Of a stretch of 64,000 nucleotides of DNA, positions 9,396 to 17,434 are shown piece by piece (position 1 is the first letter of the stretch; each line of letters starts with the position of its first letter). Where the stretch lies: the NCBI GenBank assembly GCA_964408455.1, contig CAYOZN010000010.1:1-64000 (forward strand). Direction: 5' to 3'. The position numbers were made by a program, and so were the translations under genes. The notes beneath the pieces were generated by a model that had not been told where the DNA came from, made no database searches, and was given only the letters and a program-made list of their open reading frames with translations. This DNA is from CAYOZN01 sp964408455 (GTDB lineage: Bacteria; Planctomycetota; Phycisphaerae; UBA1845; UTPLA1).

Positions 9396-9695
9396 ATGAG
9401 GATGCTCGAGGATCAAATCTTGCGTATATGTCAGCGTCTTCCTGTCAAGGCCCTCTTGGAGCTATTCTGGAAGGCCAAGGAATTAGAGACAGAACGTCCT
9501 GCCGAGCCTGCCGCAGAACCGACTAGTGATAGCAGTTGCAGGCTTTGTCGTCGGCCAATATTCAACGAGAGCCAATCCTGGCCCGGCCTATGCCCAGACT
9601 GCAGGCCTGATAATAAAGCAAGGGGCATGCGCCGGTCCCCGAAGGAAGACATGTCGCCCGGACAAGAGAATGCTGTGAGGGCGCTGGAAGGGTAA
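9396..9695 (+). CDS. Small zinc-ribbon protein, hypothetical
   Basis: The product is 99 aa: a helical N-terminal part (about residues 1-40, MRMLEDQILRICQRLPVKA), then a two-knuckle zinc ribbon CRLC (about 47-50) and CPDC (about 66-69), and a charged tail. AGGAGGGG just upstream of ATG 9396 is a strong ribosome binding site. It follows the HNH gene by 71 bp on the same strand and may be co-transcribed. I do not recognise a family. The ribbon could bind nucleic acid or be structural. Confidence 0.6.
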   Translation: MRMLEDQILRICQRLPVKALLELFWKAKELETERPAEPAAEPTSDSSCRLCRRPIFNESQSWPGLCPDCRPDNKARGMRRSPKEDMSPGQENAVRALEG

Positions 9696-9744
9696 GCCGA
9701 GCGAGGTCAGCGAGCGCTCGTCGTATCAACTTGCAGGAGAACCG

Positions 9745-9960
9745 ATGATGCCGAGACAAGCCACGCGTGCTGAGGACTCCGCAAGGGCTGAGATGAGCCA
9801 GGTCTACAACGCGCAGAAACATGACGCGGACGGCTGGGACAATTGGGGCCTATACACGGCACACGTAGTTCATGGCTTGATCGAGGAAGTCGCATCGCTG
9901 CGAGCCCGTCTCGAAGCAGCCGGCATCAACCCCGGGCCTGCGCGCGATCCTTTTGAATGA
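9745..9960 (+). CDS. Small hypothetical protein
   Basis: This 71-aa product starts ATGATG after AGGAG. Its middle (ADGWDNWGLYTAHVVHGLIE) and end (EEVASLRARLEAAGI) suggest two short helices, the second a possible coiled coil. It lies 49 bp downstream of the zinc-ribbon gene on the same strand. No family is recognised and the call rests on the ribosome binding site, operon-like position and reasonable codon use. Confidence 0.45.
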   Translation: MMPRQATRAEDSARAEMSQVYNAQKHDADGWDNWGLYTAHVVHGLIEEVASLRARLEAAGINPGPARDPFE

Positions 9961-10257
9961 CCAAGTAAGTCACGTAGGAGAGGTCGCACTCGACCTACCG
10001 TCCGCCAACCGCGGCCGGTATTTCGGGCAGGTTGAAATGATCCTGGGGCACTTGCCTCCGACAATCCTTCCCGCAAGCCCGCATTCGGGACACCCCTCCA
10101 TCCCCGCGCTGTGCCCCCGCCCCTCGTCGTGTTATCATGTTATCTAACAGGCTCCGGGTTCGTTGTCGGCCGTCGCGCGCCGCTTGCAGCCGCCCTCCAC
10201 AGCCGGGGCGGCGAGGCCCTTCCGGTCGCCGAACCTACTTATAGATGAGGTGACAAC
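9961..10257. other. Intergenic region upstream of ricT
   Basis: About 300 bp separate the accessory cluster from ricT. I see no gene. GAGGTGA at 10246-10252 is the ribosome binding site of ricT. I could not identify a confident promoter. Confidence 0.5.
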
Positions 10258-11658
10258 ATGATGTCCGAGCTCAAGGTCCTTGACCTGCGCGCGCAGCTCA
10301 AGGGCGCCGGCGGCATTTGCCAGACCGGCTGCGATCCCGGCGGCCGCTGCGGTAATGGCCTGGAGAAGATCTATCCCACCTGCGCCGTTCGCTACGGCTA
10401 CATGCGCTACATCGGGGAGTTTCGCTATGCCCCCAGCATGAAGTTCGCCTGCGGCGGCAAGGTGGTCATCCAGACCAACCGCGGCATCGAGATCGGCGAG
10501 CAGGTGAGCCTGACGTGCAGCGGCTGCGAAAAATCCATCAGCCGCAAGCAGATTCAGGACTACGTCCGGGCCAGCGGCAACGAGTTCTTCGAGCTGAAGG
10601 CGGGCAAGATTCTGAGGGAGGCCACGCCGCAGGACCTCGACGAGCAGATGCACCTGAACCAGGATGCGGCCCGCAAGCTGCTCCGCGCCCGGGAGCTGGC
10701 CGCCGAGCTGAATCTGAACATGCGCTTCGTGCTCTGCGAACACCTGCTGGGCGGCGAGCGGCTGATCTTCCACTTCATGTCCGAGGAACGCATCGATTTT
10801 CGCGAGCTGGTCAAGCATCTCGCCCACGAGTACCACACGCGCATCGAGATGCACCAGGTCGGCGCGCGGGATGAGGCGCGGCTGGTCGCCGACTACGAGA
10901 TCTGCGGCCGCGAATGCTGCTGCAAGAACTTCCTCAAGAAGCTGCGGCCGGTCAACATGAAGATGGCCAAGCTTCAGAAGGCCACGCTCGACCCGTCCAA
11001 GGTCTCGGGCCGCTGCGGCCGCCTGCGCTGCTGCCTTCGCTACGAGCACGAGGGCTACGAGGAGCTCAACCGCAAGCTGCCGCGGACCGGGGCCCGCATC
11101 CGCACCGAACGCGGCATCGGCACCGTGATCGACCGGCAGGTCCTCACGCAGCTGCTCAGCGTGCAGTACGACGATGCCAACGAGATCGAGACGGTCGCCA
11201 TCGAGTCAGTCCTCGAGCGGGGTCTGCCGGCCCGGCCGCCCATGCCGCCGCCGACGGAGCGCGAGCAGGAACGCGGAGGCCGCTTCGATCGCGGCCGCCG
11301 GGACCAGCCGCGCCCGCGCCCCGATTTCCGTCGTGGCGACGGCAATGGCGATCGCGGCCGGGACCGGCCGCCACGGCGACCGGAAGACGCCGGTCCGCCG
11401 GGCGCGCCGCCCGCCGATGCCCCACACACCGGCGGCCCTGCTTCGGAGGCGCCGGCCGAGGCCGAGGATTTCGCCGGCGGCATTGACGTCGAGCTGCCCG
11501 GCGGGCCGACCACCGGCGGGCCGGCGGCCGAACCGGGTCAGGCCTCCGACGGCCCTGCATCGCCGGATGCGAGTCGTCGCCGGCGTCGACGCCGCGGTCG
11601 CGGGCGTCGCGGCGGTGGAAATGGCGGCGAGCCACGCGGACCCGAATCGGCAGGCTGA
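10258..11658 (+). CDS. ricT: RicT/YaaT PSP1-domain protein with long basic tail
   Basis: The product is 466 aa. The PSP1 domain (about residues 45-275) has the Cys-rich stretch typical of RicT/YaaT: CGRECCCKNF near 220 and RCGRLRCC near 250. An extra Cys cluster (CQTGCDPGGRC) lies near residue 25. In Bacillus, RicT works with RicA and RicF, binds Fe-S clusters and promotes mRNA maturation by RNase Y. RicA and RicF are absent from this window. The last 150 residues are a low-complexity Arg/Gly/Pro-rich tail ending in RRRRRRGRGRRGGG, an RNA-binding type of tail that the Bacillus protein lacks. Start 10258 or 10261 (ATGATG) follows GAGGTGA. Confidence 0.9.
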   Translation: MMSELKVLDLRAQLKGAGGICQTGCDPGGRCGNGLEKIYPTCAVRYGYMRYIGEFRYAPSMKFACGGKVVIQTNRGIEIGEQVSLTCSGCEKSISRKQIQDYVRASGNEFFELKAGKILREATPQDLDEQMHLNQDAARKLLRARELAAELNLNMRFVLCEHLLGGERLIFHFMSEERIDFRELVKHLAHEYHTRIEMHQVGARDEARLVADYEICGRECCCKNFLKKLRPVNMKMAKLQKATLDPSKVSGRCGRLRCCLRYEHEGYEELNRKLPRTGARIRTERGIGTVIDRQVLTQLLSVQYDDANEIETVAIESVLERGLPARPPMPPPTEREQERGGRFDRGRRDQPRPRPDFRRGDGNGDRGRDRPPRRPEDAGPPGAPPADAPHTGGPASEAPAEAEDFAGGIDVELPGGPTTGGPAAEPGQASDGPASPDASRRRRRRRGRGRRGGGNGGEPRGPESAG

Positions 11659-11806
11659 TCCCCGGGCCTGTGCGATGCCTGACGCCGCACTGGTCAATGA
11701 ATGGTGGCTTGCTGCTAGAATTGATCGTAATCTGCGGTATCGGTTTGCCGGGCGAGTTCGCGGGAAGGGCGTTGCCTTCGCGCGTGGCCCGGTCAGCAAG
11801 CGGATC

Positions 11807-12352
11807 ATGATTGAGCCGTCCAGGAAAACAGTGGAAGACATCGCCCGCGAGCTGGGGCGCTACCCGCTTGAGGCATTCAAGTTTCTGCACCAGGGTCTGG
11901 ACTTCACGGTGCGTCACGTTCACGGCGCATCCGACCAGGCGCTGGAGGCCTTCGGCCGCTGGATGGAACAGCAGGGCATCACGCCCGACGATCTTGAAGC
12001 GCTGATCGACGAGCAACGACTGCCGGAGCAGATCGTCGAGATGATCAACCACTACGGCGGCGTGCACGGCGTGCGCGAGAAGCTCAACCGCCACGTCGGC
12101 GGGACCGAGTTGTGCTGGGGCCTGCGCGATCTGGCCATGAAGCGCTGGGGGCTGATGGCGCCGGCCGTTCTTGGCAGTTGGGGCATTCGCGGCACGCGCG
12201 ATTTCGGCCGCATGGTCTTTGCCCTGGTCGAGAACCACATTCTGCAAAAACAGCCGGAAGACCGGCTGAAGGATTTTGAAGACGTTTATTCGTTCGACAC
12301 GGCGTTCTTTGGCCCGTACAAGATTGCCAAAGAAGTCGATGGAGACGAGTAG
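11807..12352 (+). CDS. Minf_1886 family protein
   Basis: This 181-aa protein matches the Minf_1886 family, conserved in planctomycetes and verrucomicrobia but without known function. The tell-tale stretches are RYPLEAFKFLHQGLDFTV (about residues 20-37), ELCWGLRDLAMKRWGLMA (about 103-120) and LQKQPEDRLKDFEDVYSF (about 145-162). I chose ATG 11807 because family members begin near this point. The ribosome binding site is weak, and the open frame continues upstream without homology-like sequence. It follows ricT by 148 bp on the same strand and precedes a 54-aa membrane protein. Confidence 0.85.
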   Translation: MIEPSRKTVEDIARELGRYPLEAFKFLHQGLDFTVRHVHGASDQALEAFGRWMEQQGITPDDLEALIDEQRLPEQIVEMINHYGGVHGVREKLNRHVGGTELCWGLRDLAMKRWGLMAPAVLGSWGIRGTRDFGRMVFALVENHILQKQPEDRLKDFEDVYSFDTAFFGPYKIAKEVDGDE

Positions 12353-12379
12353 GGCCGGCGCCCGAAGGAACTGTGACCA

Positions 12380-12544
12380 ATGACCAGCAGCGCCGCATCG
12401 CAGCCACGCAATCCGAACTGGGAGAAGGTCTTTCAGCCGAAGATCGGCGTTTCGCGCCTGGTCATCTCCCTGGTGGTTTATTTTGCGTGGCTGGGCTTTC
12501 TCGCCTGGTTTGCCGCGGCGCGCTGGTTCGGCGAGCTTCACTGA
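12380..12544 (+). CDS. Small single-span membrane protein (54 aa)
   Basis: The short frame starts at ATG 12380, 27 bp after the Minf_1886 gene. It encodes a polar N-terminus (NPNWEKVFQPKIGVSR) followed by one hydrophobic helix at about residues 27-48 (LVISLVVYFAWLGFLAWF). The predicted topology is a cytoplasmic N-terminus and one membrane span. The coding pattern is clean and ends 61 bp before the next gene, so a Minf_1886 / small membrane protein / glycosyltransferase run is likely. Function unknown. Confidence 0.65.
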   Translation: MTSSAASQPRNPNWEKVFQPKIGVSRLVISLVVYFAWLGFLAWFAAARWFGELH

Positions 12545-12605
12545 CGCAGGCCGTCCCCTTTCGCGGCGTGTGCCCGGCTCACTCGGCCCGCCCGAGGCGA
12601 ACTTC

Positions 12606-14387
12606 ATGGACGAAGTTCTGACATCCGCCGAGTTTCTCAACCGACTTTGCGCCAATTCCGCCGCGCTGGCGAGGGCCGGGCTGCCGCCCCTGCCCGAATT
12701 TCGCGACGGGCCCGAAGGCCTCGAATGCGTGCCGGCACGCGACGGCCGCCGGACCTTTCGCTGGCGGCAGGATGGCACCTGGCGATGGCTCGGCCGCACC
12801 AGCATGCCGTCCATCCGCGGCCCCGCCCTGATCGAGTCCTTTCAGCATGGCGGCGCCAACGTGCTTCTGGCGGGGGCCGGCTCGGGGGCCGAGATTGAGT
12901 GTCTCCTGCGTGTCACCGCGCGATTTCAGGCCGTGATTGTCGTCGAGGAAGCGGCCTGGCAGATCGCCCTGATCCTGCGGCTCTACGATTTCTCCGCCGA
13001 TCTCGCCGCCGGTCGCCTGCTCATCTTCGCCGGGCCACAGGCATGGCACGACTGCCGCGATTTTCTCATCCGGCGCGACGGCTACCTGCCGCCCGAGCGC
13101 GTGCTGGCCTGGCCGTGGTTCACGCCTGAGCACGTGGCACACGTTCAGCAGCAGGCGGCGTGGCTGCACCGCGAAATGGCGACCGGCCGGGCGACGCGCG
13201 ATGCCGTGGTGGGGCCGATTGCAGCGCCGGCCGAGCCGCGTCCGCAGGGCGCGGTGCTCTTTGTCACGAACATCCCCGAGCCCGAGCGTCTGCGCCTGAT
13301 GGATGCGTGGCAGGCGGCGGCACGCTGCGCCGGCCGCCCGTCGTGTGCCTATGCCCTGACCGACCCGGCCCGCATGTCGCCTGACGCGGTGGAGCGCGAA
13401 CTGTCGCGGCACGATCCGGCGCTGGCGATTCTGCTGGACGTGGTGCCGCGTGAATTGCACCACGCCGTCCCCGCGCCGCTGACGCTGATTCTGATGACGA
13501 GTGGCGGCGGCCTGCCGGAGTCCGTATGCGCGCCCTGGCCGGATCATGCCTGGCTGGGCGTGCTGTCGCAGCGGCAAAGGCGGCAGGCGATCGAGCGTGG
13601 CATTCCCGGGGACCGGATACTCCACCTGCCGCCAGCGGCGACGTTTGCGGGCGGGCAATGCGCCGCCGAGCGGGGAGACCGCGTCGCGCTGGTGGCCGAC
13701 GCCGGCGACGATTCGCCGGAGTCGGCAGGGCTGCACCTGTCGTCCCACCGGCAGTTGTGGGAGGCAGCAAGGAGTCATTTGTCTGACAAGAACGTGCTTC
13801 GCTGCGGCGACATTTCCGAAGAGGCCCTGCAAACGGCCGAACGGAAAATGGGCATACGCGTCGAGAGCGAGCCGGTCCGCAGAGGACTGCGCGAGCGCAT
13901 GCAGCTGCGCCTGCTGCCGGTCGCGCGGCGGCGCAGTTGTGTGGCCGCACTGGCGCGGAACGAGGCCCAGGTGGACGCCATCGGCCACGGATGGTCGAAC
14001 GCGGCTGCGCTGCGAGCGAGACCTTCAATCGACGGGGCTCTGCCGGCGGCCGATGGCCAGTACGGGCTGTGCGTGTTTCCCGATTTGTCGGGCCGGAGGG
14101 CGCTGCGACTGCTCGATGCGGCCGCGGCCGGCGCGTTGTGCGCCGTGCCCGCGGGGGAATGGAAGCGCGCGGAGAGCGGCATTGAAGACGTGCTCTCGCC
14201 GGGCGAACACGTCATGCTGTTTGAAACGCCGTCGGAATTAGCAGAACTGGGCCGCGAGTTTCGCGGTGGCTCGCCGCGCCTTCGCGAGATCGCGCGGCGG
14301 GCTGCCGCGCACATTTGGGCCGGTCACACCCTGGAGCACCGCTTCGCCTTCATTCTTTCGGCGTTGGCGCCGCGGCAGGAGGGCTGA
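12606..14387 (+). CDS. Putative glycosyltransferase with N-terminal Rossmann-like domain
   Basis: This 593-aa protein has no exact match that I recall. The N-terminal part contains a Rossmann-type glycine stretch (NVLLAGAGSGAEIECLL, about residues 82-98) followed by an acidic strand end (VIVVEEAAWQ), similar to motility-associated DUF115-type proteins. The last 130 residues resemble the nucleotide-sugar-binding end of Glyco_trans_1_2 proteins: LRLLDAAAAGALCAVP, then LSPGEHVMLFETPSELAE and the closing helix HTLEHRFAFIL. The start at 12606 has GAGG upstream. Its 3-prime end overlaps the convergent GT2 gene by 38 bp. With two GT2 genes next door it probably acts in cell-surface glycan assembly, but the specific reaction is unknown. 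Confidence 0.6.
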   Translation: MDEVLTSAEFLNRLCANSAALARAGLPPLPEFRDGPEGLECVPARDGRRTFRWRQDGTWRWLGRTSMPSIRGPALIESFQHGGANVLLAGAGSGAEIECLLRVTARFQAVIVVEEAAWQIALILRLYDFSADLAAGRLLIFAGPQAWHDCRDFLIRRDGYLPPERVLAWPWFTPEHVAHVQQQAAWLHREMATGRATRDAVVGPIAAPAEPRPQGAVLFVTNIPEPERLRLMDAWQAAARCAGRPSCAYALTDPARMSPDAVERELSRHDPALAILLDVVPRELHHAVPAPLTLILMTSGGGLPESVCAPWPDHAWLGVLSQRQRRQAIERGIPGDRILHLPPAATFAGGQCAAERGDRVALVADAGDDSPESAGLHLSSHRQLWEAARSHLSDKNVLRCGDISEEALQTAERKMGIRVESEPVRRGLRERMQLRLLPVARRRSCVAALARNEAQVDAIGHGWSNAAALRARPSIDGALPAADGQYGLCVFPDLSGRRALRLLDAAAAGALCAVPAGEWKRAESGIEDVLSPGEHVMLFETPSELAELGREFRGGSPRLREIARRAAAHIWAGHTLEHRFAFILSALAPRQEG

Positions 14388-15171
14388 CGTCGTTGCCGCG
14401 CGGCCGGCCGGGCAGGCCGCGGTGCTTGGCGACGAATCGCACCATGCTCTGAAAATGGAGCCAGCCGGCCCGCGTGACGGGGATTCGGCTTTCGCGGCGA
14501 TGGGCGTGGACGCACTCGACGCGCGGCACGTAACAGACGCGCTGGCCGCGCGACCAGATGCGATGGCAGAGGTCCACGTCTTCAAAGTAGAGGAAGAAGC
14601 GTTCGTCGAAGATGGGCCCGTCGCCGAAATCGGCCCGGCGGAGAAACATCGCCGCACCGAGCCCCCAGTCCACCGAGCGCGGGCGATTGCGATCGATTCG
14701 ATCGTACAGGTAGCGCAGCCAGAAGCGCGGCCGCAGCCGGATGGCGCGGAAGGGCGATCGCGAGTAGAGAATCACAGGCCAGGTATAGAATCGCCTCAGC
14801 GACGGCTGGATGGCACCATCCGGATAACGCAATAGCGGCAGCAGCGCGCCCACGTCCGGGTGTGCGTCGAGAAAGCGGCGGGCATGCTGGAGCGCGCCGG
14901 GACCGATGCGAACGTCGGGATTGGTCACGAAGATCAGATCGCCGCGCGAGCGGGCGAACGCCAGGTTGATGCCGGCGCCATAGCCCACGTTGTCCGAGGG
15001 AATGATGGTCACCGGCAGCCGCTCGTCCGATGCCAGTTCGATGGCCTCTTCCTTCGAGTTGTTGGTGACGACGAGTTCGACGGGCTCTGCCGGCGCGTGG
15101 CTTCGTATGGACTGGGCCAGCTGGGCCAGTTCCTTTGCGGACTGGTAATTGACGCTGAGCACGCTGATCAT
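14350..15171 (-). CDS. Family 2 glycosyltransferase (rhamnosyltransferase-like)
   Basis: The product is 273 aa with a GT-A fold. It has the N-terminal strand ISVLSVNYQSAKEL, the donor-binding NVGYGAGINLAFARSRGD (about residues 75-92), the metal-binding strand VTNPDVRIG, and the acceptor-side motif FFLYFEDVDLCHRI (about 205-218) of rhamnosyltransferase-like GT2 enzymes. It probably adds a sugar to a polysaccharide or lipopolysaccharide at the cytoplasmic face. The start ATG 15171 overlaps the stop of the upstream GT2 gene by four bases (ATGA), showing translational coupling. Confidence 0.88.
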   Translation of the reverse strand: MISVLSVNYQSAKELAQLAQSIRSHAPAEPVELVVTNNSKEEAIELASDERLPVTIIPSDNVGYGAGINLAFARSRGDLIFVTNPDVRIGPGALQHARRFLDAHPDVGALLPLLRYPDGAIQPSLRRFYTWPVILYSRSPFRAIRLRPRFWLRYLYDRIDRNRPRSVDWGLGAAMFLRRADFGDGPIFDERFFLYFEDVDLCHRIWSRGQRVCYVPRVECVHAHRRESRIPVTRAGWLHFQSMVRFVAKHRGLPGRPRGNDVSPPAAAPTPKE

Positions 15172-16193
15172 GGGGCGGCATCCCCCGCGTGGTCGGCATC
15201 GGGTCGCGCCGCGCCGTGGCTGCGGCGCGACGTCACGTGCAGCATCCACCAGTCGTGGATGAGCCGTGCCTCCAGCTCGGCATCGGAGATGCGCCGGTGC
15301 GTCGCGACCCACTCGCGCTTTTCGCCGATTCGGCGGCGATCGCGGAAGGCGGCCCGCTTGCCGGCCAGCCACGCGGCCAGGCAGCCCTGGCGCATCTTGT
15401 TGGCGGCCTGAAGCGCCAGGAATGCTGCGTGCGCGAAGCCGTACCGCCGGCGCGTCTCGGCCGGCAGCAGGCCCCACCATATGTGTTCCGCGTTGCGCGA
15501 GGAGTTGTGGTGATATCGCCAGCCGGTCGGTGCGTACGACGCGCTGAGATGGTGATAGCAGATCGACTGCGGGGCGAACCGGCAGCGATACCCCGCCCAG
15601 GCCAGCCGAAAGCCGAGCTCGACATCCTCGTAGTAGCTCTCCATCGGCTCATCGAGCCAGCCGATCCGCTCGAGCACCTCGCGCCGGTAGAACGCCGATG
15701 CCCCGCAGGCGCTGAAGCAGTCGCGGGAGAAGGCGGCGGCAGCGCCGCGCGGGTGACCGTGTCCGCGCTTGACGGCGCCGCCTGCGACGCTGAAGACGTC
15801 GCCGGCGGAATCGATATCGTGGGGCGGATCGGCCAGCAGCACCAGCGATGCCACGGCCGCGACATCTGGTGCGTCGAAGGCATCGAGCGCGGCGGAGAGC
15901 CAGCGGCGATCCACGTGGGTGTCGTTGTTCAACAGGGCGACGAAGGGTGTTTTTGCCTCGGCCAGCCCGCGATTGCAGCTGGCCGCAAAGCCGCGATTTT
16001 CGGGATTGACGATCAGCCGGACGCCGTCCCGGCCACCCTGCAACCGGGCGACGCTATCGTCGGTGGAGGCGTCGTCCACGACGATGACGGCGAGGCGGTC
16101 GTCGGACTGCTCCGCCAGCGACGCCAGAAGCCTCGGCAGAAATCGTGCGCCGTTGTAATTCGGGATGATCACCGTCGCGATGGGTTCCGCCAT
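15168..16193 (-). CDS. Family 2 glycosyltransferase
   Basis: The product is 341 aa. The GT2 catalytic domain (about residues 5-225) has TVIIPNYNGARFLPRLLASL, the VVDDASTDDS nucleotide-binding loop, NRGFAASCNRGL, the NNDTHV metal site and the MESYYEDVELGFRL motif. A helical C-terminal region (about 235-325) is rich in aromatic and basic residues and probably binds the membrane. It is the first gene of a two-gene glycosyltransferase operon, divergent from the metal transporter at 16317. The ribosome binding site is weak. Confidence 0.88.
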   Translation of the reverse strand: MAEPIATVIIPNYNGARFLPRLLASLAEQSDDRLAVIVVDDASTDDSVARLQGGRDGVRLIVNPENRGFAASCNRGLAEAKTPFVALLNNDTHVDRRWLSAALDAFDAPDVAAVASLVLLADPPHDIDSAGDVFSVAGGAVKRGHGHPRGAAAAFSRDCFSACGASAFYRREVLERIGWLDEPMESYYEDVELGFRLAWAGYRCRFAPQSICYHHLSASYAPTGWRYHHNSSRNAEHIWWGLLPAETRRRYGFAHAAFLALQAANKMRQGCLAAWLAGKRAAFRDRRRIGEKREWVATHRRISDAELEARLIHDWWMLHVTSRRSHGAARPDADHAGDAAP

Positions 16194-16316
16194 TCGCCTG
16201 CTGCCGTGCTTGCACGCCGTGTTGCGCGAGGCGTTTATCCGGCGGCGTCGATGGTTCCCTGGTTTGCGACGGCCGCGTTCGGGCGTAGCATACCGCAAGC
16301 GAGGATCATTGCGAGC

Positions 16317-17309
16317 ATGACGATCGACGTCGCCACGCCCAGCCCCGAAGAGCGGGAAACTCAGCGACGGCTGCGGGCCGTGAAGATCTGCATAGCGGCC
16401 AGCGTTCTGGTCTGCATCGTGGAACTCGCCCTCGGCCTGATGCTGGGGCTGTCCAGCCTGGTGGCGGAGGGCGTTCACACCCTGCTGGACGGCGTCGATT
16501 CCTTCATCGTGCTCCTCGCCGTGTACATCGCGGCCCGACCCGCCGATCGCTCGCACCCTTATGGCCACGGAAAGTTCGAGGCCCTCGGCGCCTCGATCGA
16601 AGGCACCTTTGTGCTCGTTGCCGCCGTGGGCATCGCCTGGACGGCCGTGGATCGGCTCATCCGCGGGGAGGCGCCGGAACGGATTCCGGCATACGTCGTA
16701 GCGGTCATGGGGGGCGCGTCGGTCTTTTATCTGCTGGTGTCGGCGTACCTCATGCGCGAGGCGCGGGCCACCAGATCGCCCGCGGTCCTTGCCGAAGCGC
16801 TGCACCTGCGAACCCACATCTATATCACCGGCGGCCTTGCCCTGGGCCTGCTGGTCGGCACCATCGGCCACTACCCGATCGTCGACAATCTGCTGGCCCT
16901 GGGCGTCGCTGTCTGCCTGGCCGGCATCGGGCTGCACATCCACAAGGAAGTGTTTCTTCAGCTGACCGATGCAGCACTGCCGCAGGACGAACTCGACGAG
17001 TTGAAGAAGATCATCGAACCCTTCGCCGACAAATTCGTCGAGGTGCACGGCGTGCGCACCCGGCGGGCTGGGGCAGAGCGTCACATCGAAATGCACCTCG
17101 TGGTCCTGCCCGAGACGACGGTCGCGGCGGCCCACGACCTGGGGCACGACATCGAGCAGGCGATTCTCGTGCAATGGCCGACATCGCGCATCACCGCCCA
17201 CATCGAGCCGCTCAACACCGATCATGCCGATCACGCCAAGTGGCTGAAGGACCAGCCGAAGATCCGGGTGGAAGATGCCCGGCCGGACGAGCGGGAGTTC
17301 ATTCACTGA
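16317..17309 (+). CDS. Cation diffusion facilitator (CDF) family transporter
   Basis: This 330-aa protein has six predicted membrane helices (about residues 20-230) and a C-terminal cytoplasmic domain (about 235-320) typical of CDF metal/proton antiporters. The helix-2 metal site reads HTLLD within EGVHTLLDGVDS. In helix 5 the usual HxxxD is HLRTH within EALHLRTHIY, so one aspartate ligand is histidine, which may shift metal choice. The SHPYGHGKFE loop after helix 3 is diagnostic of the family. It probably exports Zn, Fe, Co or Mn. The longer open frame upstream is an antisense shadow of the glycosyltransferase. Confidence 0.88.
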   Translation: MTIDVATPSPEERETQRRLRAVKICIAASVLVCIVELALGLMLGLSSLVAEGVHTLLDGVDSFIVLLAVYIAARPADRSHPYGHGKFEALGASIEGTFVLVAAVGIAWTAVDRLIRGEAPERIPAYVVAVMGGASVFYLLVSAYLMREARATRSPAVLAEALHLRTHIYITGGLALGLLVGTIGHYPIVDNLLALGVAVCLAGIGLHIHKEVFLQLTDAALPQDELDELKKIIEPFADKFVEVHGVRTRRAGAERHIEMHLVVLPETTVAAAHDLGHDIEQAILVQWPTSRITAHIEPLNTDHADHAKWLKDQPKIRVEDARPDEREFIH

Positions 17310-17358
17310 CGCGCTTGCTGGCGTGTCGATGGCGTCGTCCCTAGAATGCGACCCGCCT

Positions 17359-17396
17359 GCGGCCGGTCCGTCGGACAGCCGCGATCCGCGTTTTTT
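17359..17396 (+). terminator. Possible intrinsic terminator after the CDF gene
   Basis: A bulged hairpin (GCGGC..GTCC, loop, GGAC.GCCGC at 17359-17382) is followed after eight bases by six T residues (17391-17396). It sits 50 bp after the CDF stop codon and just before lpdA. The gap between stem and T-run weakens the call. Confidence 0.4.
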
Positions 17397-17434
17397 GTGA
17401 GTCACGATTCCCCGATTTACCCAGGATTCTGAAC

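Noticed and set aside
10144..11049. Leu/Ala-rich open frame on the minus strand opposite ricT
   Set aside because: Its hydrophobic look comes from the codon periodicity of the PSP1 domain on the other strand. The ricT Cys motifs decide the coding strand.
15189..16316. Upstream extension of the CDF transporter frame
   Set aside because: It is antisense to the glycosyltransferase and lacks protein-like sequence. The transporter fold starts after ATG 16317.
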